Source: Astrothelium macrocarpum
Taxonomy: Eukaryota; Ascomycota; Dothideomycetes; Trypetheliales; Trypetheliaceae
NCBI GenBank assembly: GCA_021030915.1
Contig: JAGEMR010000051.1
Location: forward strand, 1 to 64,000
Length of the DNA stretch: 64,000 bases
Direction: 5' to 3'
Below the pieces are notes generated by a model. It ran no database searches. It was given only the letters and a program-made list of their open reading frames with translations, and was not told the DNA's origin. Each line of letters opens with the position of its first letter. Positions within the stretch are counted from its first letter, which is position 1. The position numbers were made by a program, and so were the translations under genes. Shown here in pieces: positions 56,597 through 64,000 of this stretch.

Positions 56597-59500
56597 TCAG
56601 TCGTCATAGCCAATCCGCAGCATAAAGACTGTCATGATCACGGATGGCAGCGTGACAACCAGTGTTCCAATGCCCGAACCACCTTGAAGGTCGTCGTGTA
56701 TAGTAGCCCAAACAATACACAGCAAGAGTCCTACGACCACTGTTACAACTGTTGCCCAAAAAGCAAATGTTCGACTCAACCCTTCCCTAATGTAAATGCC
56801 CCAGCCATATGTAGGAATTTCGCAATCGATGATGCGGCTTGCAATGCGTTTTGGCAGGCGCGGGGTCCAAACGTATCTGTGCGGCCCCGATTCGAAGTCA
56901 TGATGTTTGAGATAGTGCATGAATATCTCAGGAGGTACCGGCGGCAGTGGTTTCAATGGCCTGGGAAAGAAATCGTATGCAAGTTCTTCCTCCGGAGGTA
57001 CACATCTGGGTCGGTCGCAAATTGAGATATATCCGTGTTTAACGTGCCAAAGACCGAACTGTAAATGCGAATGATCTTGTTAGCATTTACCATATTCGAT
57101 TACGATAGAATGATTTTTGACAGATACTCTAACGAATGACAAAAATTGATAGTGCAATCCCCAAGGATTCAGTGAAGCGTCAGCATTGAACATCCAATAT
57201 CATTGAAAATGTATTAGTTGATGGGATTCACTGGGGTCTGTGACTTCATTAAAATGAATTTCAAAAGGCTTCGAGATTTGCGCGCCGAGTTTCATAATCC
57301 ACCAGTGGAGATGCCTACATACCTGGACGAACTCAATATTGAGTGGACGAAAAAGCAATCTCCGAAGAAATCCTGATTTCCTTTCCCTCTTATACACATT
57401 TTTGACTGCGGAGAATAGACCGAGATCTGACTTTATTCCCGAGACGTCTATTTCATGCAAAGTTTTATAGATACCACCGGAATTCACGCAAATTGCCAAA
57501 TATCTCGGGTCATTACAAACTTGGAGAGATGTCGAATTTTCGATGACTTTGCCGGCGGTAGCATATGCTCCTTGAGAAGTCGTGTTAGGAGCCTGATGTT
57601 TACCAATTGATGGATTGGCATTAATCGAAGACGCTGAAGATAAGTGGGTCTGATTATGATCATCCAATGATCCTGAGCGGCTTGACGGGTTAGAACCATG
57701 TACTGTATGTTGCAAAGCTGCTTCGAGTCTGTCCATAGAAGCCGATCCTTCTTCAGAAAAATCTGCGTAAAGTAAATTACCGCATTCCTAATCCGAAACG
57801 TTAGTTCCAGAGATGAGTCGATCAGGTGACAAATCTCAGCTTGAGTATTCCGTCGTGCTATATACTCATGCTCATTCAAGATCAGAACTTGACTTACACA
57901 TGTCCACTCAATTCGCCGAGCCCCTCGCCTTGGGGCAGGTCTAAATGCTCTTTTAAGCTTCTGAAGACCAATTTTCCACCCAGTCCACAGCTTGCGAATA
58001 CTCTGGCAGCCTTGGGCACTGCTCAATGCTGCTCTCTTTTCTGCGAGAAAAAGCTGATTGCGATGTGCGTTCTCTATTGCAACGCGAAAGTCGATCAGGC
58101 CTTCCCGAAAATCTGCAAGAGCGTCACTATTTTGGATATATTTCTTCGCTCTGCCGGAATCTATATCTAAGAGGTCTGGCATAGGCTCTTCTTGCACGAG
58201 GTCATCATCATCATTCTCACAATCACCTACTTCCAAAGTATCTCCATTGGCGAGTTGTTCCAGAAGAGAGGTGTTTCCATTCTGGACTTCTGAAATGGGA
58301 TATCTGAAAGTATGACCGTCCGCGTCGTCTGTGGCAGGGTGTGACAAATACTGACCCATCACATGTGTCTCCGAAACCGAAAGTTCTTCAACAGGGAAAT
58401 GCCTAGCACCCGAGTTTTTACTAGTGACTTGATGGCTAATATAAACCAGTACTCGTTTGACTTTTTGTTGTAGAATGCGAGCCACATCCATCTCCGCCTG
58501 CCCGGAGGCTTCAGCGCGAAGATTGGCAGCGAGTCTCTCCAACAGTCGACCAATATTCCTTTCACATCTATTAGTTTCGCCCAGAGAAAAACAAGCTTCG
58601 ATCAAAGGCCAAATTCCATCTGATTCTAGAATTGCGATCGAAAACCGTTCCGCAAGATCTGGTGCCAGTTCATAAGACGTGGAAGATGTGGTTGAAATAC
58701 TTCTTCGCATGCTGTCTTCTCCGGATCGCCGTGAAGAGATAGAGGAATCGTCTAGAAGGTCTTGCGCTTCGGCATTTCCTGTCAAATAAACGCTGGAGGT
58801 TTTATTCTCTGCGAGGTTTTTTACTAATTTTTCTCCTGGAGCCGTCTCTTCATGATAAGAGCCTCTGGGATGAAGATCTCCCAGAACGGACTTTCTCTGG
58901 GCGTCTTCTTCCAGCAAAGAGCCCTGTTGCAGTTCAGCTCTTTGATTGACTGACAAAGATTGTTTTGAATCCCCATCTCCTATGACGGAAACTGGCCTCG
59001 AACCCATTTTTGGACCTGCAAGCAACAATGATGACCATCGTTTAGACGCGGATTGCTGGTGTTCCATGTAGTGGGATGGGCTCCGACCGCGAACAACAAA
59101 ACAGTAGCTGCAACGTTGAGCAACTTTGACCCAGTGAGGACCAGATCCAGCTAGGCTGGATATATCTGCATGCAACTCCACTCGAAGCGTGAAATATTGT
59201 TGCGATGCTCTGCGTTTGCCATTATTCGCGGTAGCTCGAGAGAATTGAACGTGTTCAAATGTGTAATCAGTAGCTATTGCGGATGCATCTACAGCCGTTT
59301 CGGGCGGAGCTTTCCAGGGAAGCTCAACGGACATGTGCTTTAAATGAGGAGGCGTCAAATCTGGCGCCGACTGAAGGGGGAGGTCAGGCAGGCGAGTTAG
59401 CAACATGTTATTGTCCTGGAGAGAACTGAAAGCATATGGATCCCACGATCCTGGCAATTGAAGTTGTTTCCTGTCTACAGCTGGCCACAACTTTATGAAT

Positions 59501-60178
59501 GGGACCTGTGATTCAGGGCCTCTATCTCGTTGTGGAGATTGTTGAAGCAATTTGATGCTCTGCCCCTCTCCAGCATCCACAGCAGCGCTGAGGCCAATTG
59601 CGAATGATTGTATCTGTTTGAAATCCGATGATCCATTTTCACGTAAAAAGAGCGGCTTCCTTAGAGCAAAGTGAGCCAAAGAATAGGAACACTGCACGGA
59701 AAAATAATTCCGGCGATAACACGTCCACGTTCGGTCTGAAGCCAGAAAGAATCCCTTTTCAACCTTGCAGTTAATATCGAGATCTATAATTGATTTATCC
59801 TCGTTAAAGACTTCGAGAGCAATCTGTAGATTTGGAAAGGGAAGAGACCTAGATTCGTGAGAAGGTACGGTTGTCGTAGGAATAATACCCGAGTAACTTG
59901 TGCTAGGCACATCGGCATGGGTTGTGCTGCTCGAAAGAGGTGCTGTTTTGGGGGATACTATGTAGCCAATCAGCCAAGTCAATTACCCCAACGTCGAAAT
60001 AAGATACAGATGGAAACGTCACAGGCTAATATAGAATTAGTTTTATATTTAAAGAGAACCTGATCTTACATGCTAGAGTATTATTATAATGTTCGTTGCG
60101 GGAAGCTCGAACCTCGTCGCGAAAGGGTCGCTCTTCATCTTCTGGTGATGGGGAATTGCCCTGAAGAACTAGAGGCAT
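56597..60178 (-). CDS. NDT80/PhoG (VIB-1-like) DNA-binding domain fused to a C-terminal module with two membrane helices
   Basis: Four exons: 60178-60070, 59957-57898, 57787-57323 and 57058-56597. The introns are 112, 110 and 264 bp, all GT-AG and in phase, giving 1031 residues. Residues about 103-333 form a VIB-1/XprG-type NDT80 DNA-binding domain: KGFF...WTCYRRNYFSVQC, LLQQSPQRDRGPE, FEHVQFSRATANNGKRRASQQYF, WVKVAQR and VVRGRSPSHY. A Ser-rich linker (about 335-465) leads to a helical region (470-550). Then comes a module beginning RRIEWTCECG at about 717-725 and ending YGWGIYIREG (962-971), followed by two predicted membrane helices, about 976-998 and 1006-1026, five residues from the end. 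The C-terminal module resembles a widespread uncharacterised fungal region; the combination suggests a membrane-tethered transcription factor. The N-terminal start could instead be at 59982. Confidence 0.83.
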
Positions 60179-60459
60179 TTGTAGCTCTTAGTTGACTGAC
60201 AGGCAATCTTGGACAGACCCTAATGCCTTGCGAGACAACAAATACTGCGCTTCCGAGCGGCTCCGTGCTTGAGAAGGTGACGCGAAAGATATCTGATCCA
60301 ATGTGTGGCAATGGATGATGCGATAGCTAACCAGGCCAGATCGCCGCGGACCAGTCGATTTCGCGATCAGTTTGACAGAGGCGATGAATGATGTATCGAA
60401 CTTATAGATTTAACGAGCCACTATTAGAACAGTGCTGTGAGAATCATTTGAGAGATGAT

Positions 60460-60552
60460 ATTATTGAAGTCTAGGTTCCTTCGGAGAGGAAGAGACGGCT
60501 GTGTACGCACTGACCATACGTAGTAATTGCTACCCATGGTACCTCAGAGGCA
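60460..60552 (+). repeat. Diverged direct repeat, copy A (partner at 60917-61012)
   Basis: Shared landmarks in the same order and spacing are TTATTGAAGTCT / TTATTGAGGTCT, GAGACGGCTGTGTA / CAGACGGCTATGTA, and CTACCCATGGTACCTCAGA / CTACCATGGAACCTCAGA. The blocks between are diverged. It is probably an old local duplication or two copies of a short dispersed repeat. Confidence 0.55.
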
Positions 60553-60916
60553 GCTTCCAACAACAACAGCATTTTCCAGAATTCAGGCAATCAATAGCGG
60601 CTTTAATGTGTATGTATATATTGGAGCATCTCATCTCCGATAATAGTCAATCGGACAATTCGTGTACTCCGCTTTTCTTGGTGGCTATACAAGGCTGAAA
60701 TAGGATGGCTGTGCAAGACTGACATGGCACTCAGGGGTTCAAAAGTGTGCCACTCTGACTGCTTTTGTGGTAGAGCACAGGGGTTTTGCCAATCGGAGTA
60801 CAGTGGATACTGAGCCGAACTTGAGGTGATCGACAGTGGTTTGATGGGGTGACAAAATACCTTAGCCAGCCTGAAATCCGGCCGGCCAGGTGTTGGGATT
60901 GTTTGTGGAAAGTGGA

Positions 60917-61012
60917 ATTATTGAGGTCTGCGTTCCCAAAGAAAGAACAGACGGCTATGTATCAATTAGGCTAGTACTAAATAGGTAACAACTACCATGG
61001 AACCTCAGACGT
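60917..61012 (+). repeat. Diverged direct repeat, copy B (partner at 60460-60552)
   Basis: Same order of conserved blocks as copy A about 457 bp upstream; identity is highest at the two ends and lower in the middle. No coding potential. Confidence 0.55.
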
Positions 61013-61650
61013 TCTTACTATGTAGCTTCCTCCTTACTTTAAGACGCTCACTTATATCACCGGACTTTCTAGAACCTAAGTATACCCTTCGTACCATAAG
61101 CTCGGATCTTTACCCGATTGATAGTTTGGGCAACACACTGTGCGCAGGAGAATTGGGCGTTATCCTGGTCTGTGTACCATACCCGGTGAGCACTCACTCT
61201 GGGTGACCCATGATTGTTCTTTCTGGTCCACAAGGCTTATCTGAACTTGATATTGGCGTTCCATTCGGTACAGTAGTCTTGAGCCACAACAAGTTCGAGG
61301 AGCAGCAGGATCATTATCATTTATTATAAATACAAAATGATAAATATTTTCTCAATGTCCCAATAGATTAAATGGACTGTAGGCTTATTCTTTCGTTATT
61401 CAAGTTTTACAGAGAGACGTCTTTGTCTGATTTATGCATAATCGCTATCGACAATATCCGGACCGAACCTTCATACTGACAAGCTTAAAATAGGTGACGC
61501 CGATCATCTCAGAAATCACATCTCTGTCGATTGCCAATTTCTCTGCTACGAAGCTCATAAGCCTACAAGCTCAACGGTTGACAGGATGAAGAACTTTACA
61601 GAATACCATTAAGTGGCGTAATCAAATGAAACTTGTTGAACAACTTAATT

Positions 61651-61750
61651 TCCACGGTGTTCCCACAGAATCCACGGCAATTCCATAGAGTCCACGGCAA
61701 TTCCACAGGGTCCACGGCGTTTCCATAGGGTCCACGGCGTTTCCATACCT
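61651..61750 (+). repeat. Minisatellite, five 20-bp units (TCCACGGCRWTTCCAYAGRG)
   Basis: Units begin at 61651, 61671, 61691, 61711 and 61731, exactly 20 bp apart, each starting TCCACGG. Units 2-4 differ at only a few positions; unit 1 and the last are more diverged. Partial units (GGTCCGTAAGGTCC, CCGGCGTTTCCACATGG) continue to about 61787. A 20-bp period does not keep a reading frame, so it is not coding. Confidence 0.85.
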
Positions 61751-62032
61751 GGGTAAGGTCCGTAAGGTCCCCGGCGTTTCCACATGGCATTTCAGAGGTG
61801 TGTCTGTAACGCTAGACCTGAATAGACTTAGTCTCGGTCAATCCATGCTTTCCTTCCACATTTCCGTTTCCCTTTCCTTGCCTCTATTCATTTTTCCTTT
61901 TCCCCATTCTTCATTCTTTAATCCAAAGAATCGCGGCAGCTGAGAGAGAGACTTCTTCTACATATGAAAAAAAAGACATCTGAATAGGTTTCAACCTATC
62001 ACTCGAGTTCATTTGTAACTTTTACCAAAACA

Positions 62033-62461
62033 ATGAAACTTTCACTCAGCAACTCTTTATTTTCCACTTTGTTGATGGTTCTTTTTTTGATCAGTCCTCA
62101 AAAACGAAACTTTACATCAGCCGACCAAGAAGACATTATCAAAAGAACACAACCCAGGCATTTCATCAATAATTGCTCATTCCCCGGATTGGAGGCGTTT
62201 CCCGTATTTCATATGTCATATTGCGGTGTGAAAAATTCATTCTTTGTGTGGTGCGCCACCAGTGGAAGTAGCTTAAAGTACGGTAAAATCATTGGAGGAT
62301 ATTGCGCTGAAGGTTACACCTGTGAAAATGAACCTTACCAGTATTTTCCGGACCGGCGAATCATGGCCTGGTGCTTAGCTCCTTCTGACGAAGCTTCCGA
62401 GGTTGGATCAAATGATGGCCTCGAATTTAGCGGTTCTGAAGATAGTGGTCTTATGCATTAG
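62033..62461 (+). CDS. Small secreted six-cysteine protein, candidate effector
   Basis: Single exon, 142 residues. An N-terminal signal peptide of about 30 residues (MKLSLSNSLFSTLLMVLFLIS core, cleavage probably near FTSA|DQ) is followed by a short propeptide ending in a dibasic KR (DIIKR), a likely Kex2 site. The mature part has six cysteines (NNC, SYC, VWC, GYC, YTC, AWC), aromatic residues around them, and an acidic Ser/Gly tail. Size, secretion signal and even cysteine number fit fungal effector-like or antimicrobial-type secreted proteins. I recognise no named family. It does not share the cysteine spacing of the two-module protein at 35984-37046. It stands alone in repeat-bearing, gene-poor DNA, a common setting for such genes. 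Confidence 0.7.
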   Translation: MKLSLSNSLFSTLLMVLFLISPQKRNFTSADQEDIIKRTQPRHFINNCSFPGLEAFPVFHMSYCGVKNSFFVWCATSGSSLKYGKIIGGYCAEGYTCENEPYQYFPDRRIMAWCLAPSDEASEVGSNDGLEFSGSEDSGLMH

Positions 62462-64000
62462 CAGTTGGCTTTGTTAAACAAGATATGCTCAAGTGAGATG
62501 GCAGATTCGCGTTCCCATGTTTAAAACTGTTAAACATAGCTACATCTGCTGCTGGACAACATCTGGCTTCTTACGCTAACAATAGACGATTTGGCATCAC
62601 GACTTCACAGAAATACGTTAGCGGCTGCACGAGTTGACTCTCAACTCTGATGCCACACAATTGTTTGGAAACCCGCTATTACAACCCGCCAGACTGCACC
62701 TGATCCTGATCTCCGGGCATATGAATCACGGCTTTGGCGGAAGGAGGTTAAAGAAAAGATAGAATGACGTATTCAACCACATATGCAACTCATTTCCTAA
62801 CAGACGGCTTATGAGTTGCTGAATTGGTTGCTGAATTGACTCGTCAGCTGTTCACCTAATTCATTGCTTAGTCAAGATTTGATTAGTTGTTAAGCAGCCG
62901 CAAAATGCACTTATCAACAGAACATGGCCATATGACGAGCCTCCCATGGACTCAAGAAATTGCTTGGCATCTCCTCCGCGACTTTTGCCGTGCAAACTCT
63001 GTAACGAGATCGAGCTAAAGGAAATTGACGCTGATCTTGCCTTGTTTTCACGTGACCTAGAACCATCGGTCTATGGACGCATTGACATTTCCAATCCCGC
63101 ACCAAATGTGGCTAGATCCGGACTTCATTTAATCATTGTTTATGCAACCTGCCAGGGGTTCAATGAGGCTGAATTGAGCCACTTGCATCTGGCTGCACCG
63201 TGACTGAGTCCTCAAGCACGATGTGCTAATTTTGGTCGTGACTGGGCTGCATACGGTAGTCCACCAAAGTTCCAGCCATCTTGGCTAAAGTTCCACCTAC
63301 CTCATGGTACACAATACTTAATGCAAGTGCTTCATCACCGGCATTGAGGCTTGATGCCATTCTTGTTTGCATCGATCAATGTTCTCATCAGGATTCAAGA
63401 ACATGGACTACGCTCCGCAATAACCCGGAAAGGTCTCTGTCGTTTTGCAGTGTTCACCCGTCTGTTTATGACGTCAGGAAGTACGATTTGACTCTTGGTA
63501 GAGTGATGTGAGAATACATGCGGTTCGTCAAGGCGGCTCTCGCATTTGACCTGGTCAAAAAAGTGTGAGTCCTTAGGCAGGTTTTAAAGAACACAGAATA
63601 CCCTGTGGTTACAGCTAAATAAATCGGCTGAGGCCAGCGCGTTCCTGGTAATGAAATGATTCTATCGCTCATTATTGTGGTGATGTTTGTAAAAACAAAA
63701 CACGACCAATGGATTTGTCGAGACACACAAACATCCTGAGTAAAAAGTTGTATCATTCGGGGTTTTGAGTCATTTCCAGCCAAACACAGTTGTTGAAGCT
63801 TGATGAAGATTGGTTATGCTGGAAAACATAAAAAATTATTGTTTGTGACATGTGCAGCAGGCTCAGACGTGGGACAAAACGGCGTGTTTATTCATAATAA
63901 TAGCTAGAGATGAATTTTGCAAAAAGGAAAAGGCACCTACGGATACTTAACCAGTAACCACATTAGTTCCCTAGAAAACCAGCGGATCCCCTGCTCATTT
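62462..64000. other. Gene-free right end of window
   Basis: About 1.5 kb with only short, overlapping open frames. Nothing recognisable. A gene starting beyond the right edge cannot be excluded. Confidence 0.4.

Larger units (their letters stand above)
60179..62032. other. Gene-free stretch with repeats
   Basis: About 1.85 kb. It contains the NDT80-gene promoter, two diverged direct repeats (60460-60552 and 60917-61012) and a 20-bp minisatellite (61651-61750). The right end is the promoter of the small secreted protein; a short palindrome AGGTTTCAACCT lies at 61987-61998, 35 bp before its ATG. No coding sequence recognised. Confidence 0.45.

Noticed and set aside
61651..61787. CRISPR-like array
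   Set aside because: Units are contiguous 20-bp repeats without unique spacers, and the genome is eukaryotic; it is a minisatellite.

Overview
The window is nuclear DNA of a filamentous ascomycete (Pezizomycotina); I cannot fix the class. The evidence is: short GT-AG introns (mostly 50-70 bp) with CTAAC/CTRAC-like branch points; intron-bearing housekeeping genes; a CreA-type carbon catabolite repressor; a VIB-1/XprG-type NDT80 DNA-binding domain; a GT90 (CAP10) glycosyltransferase; a LaeA-like methyltransferase; and several small secreted cysteine-rich proteins. I find no operons, CRISPR arrays or prophage. About 18 protein genes occupy less than half of the window, so it is gene-poor for a fungus. 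The longest gene-free stretches are about 6.95-11.7, 13.0-18.2, 27.6-30.2 and 31.5-36.0 kb.

Layout. 1-1080 is extremely AT-rich with a sharp edge, like an AT-isochore or RIP-degraded repeat. 3578-5051 (-) is a type II membrane GT90 enzyme. 6490-6953 (+) is a small hydrophilic protein. 11707-12981 (+) is creA, preceded by a TATA box and several CreA-consensus sites. 18385-19572 (-) is an F-box protein. 20027-22099 (-) is NOT2 of CCR4-NOT; it is divergent from MRPL4/uL29m (22640-23561, +), and a 264-bp MITE-like element sits in their shared promoter. 24033-25866 (+) is Rab GDI. 26461-27560 (-) is a secreted SGNH/CE16-like esterase. 30186-31542 (-) is a methyltransferase. 35984-37046 (-) is a secreted protein with two copies of a six-cysteine module. 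38177-38935 (-) is a CUE-domain ER membrane protein. 40133-40823 (+) is a small, possibly GPI-anchored protein. 41631-44255 (+) is ORC4. 44608-46200 (-) is a BAHD-type acyltransferase. 47542-51323 (+) is SMC2 of condensin. 52243-53331 (-) is a zinc alcohol dehydrogenase. 54235-55338 (-) is an ankyrin-repeat protein. 56597-60178 (-) is a 1031-residue protein that joins an NDT80 DNA-binding domain to a C-terminal module ending in two membrane helices. 60.4-61.8 kb carries diverged direct repeats and a 20-bp minisatellite. 62033-62461 (+) encodes a small secreted six-cysteine protein.

Most genes are unrelated housekeeping functions: transcript decay, membrane traffic, mitochondrial translation, replication origin licensing, chromosome condensation and ER-associated degradation. 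They are not a biosynthetic cluster. The acyltransferase, alcohol dehydrogenase and methyltransferase are too far apart to call one. The items most worth following are the membrane-tailed NDT80 protein, the two-module cysteine-rich secreted protein (whose first intron does not splice in frame as read), and the MITE between NOT2 and MRPL4. Exon coordinates were set by hand from splice-site consensus, reading phase and family alignment from memory; no search was run.
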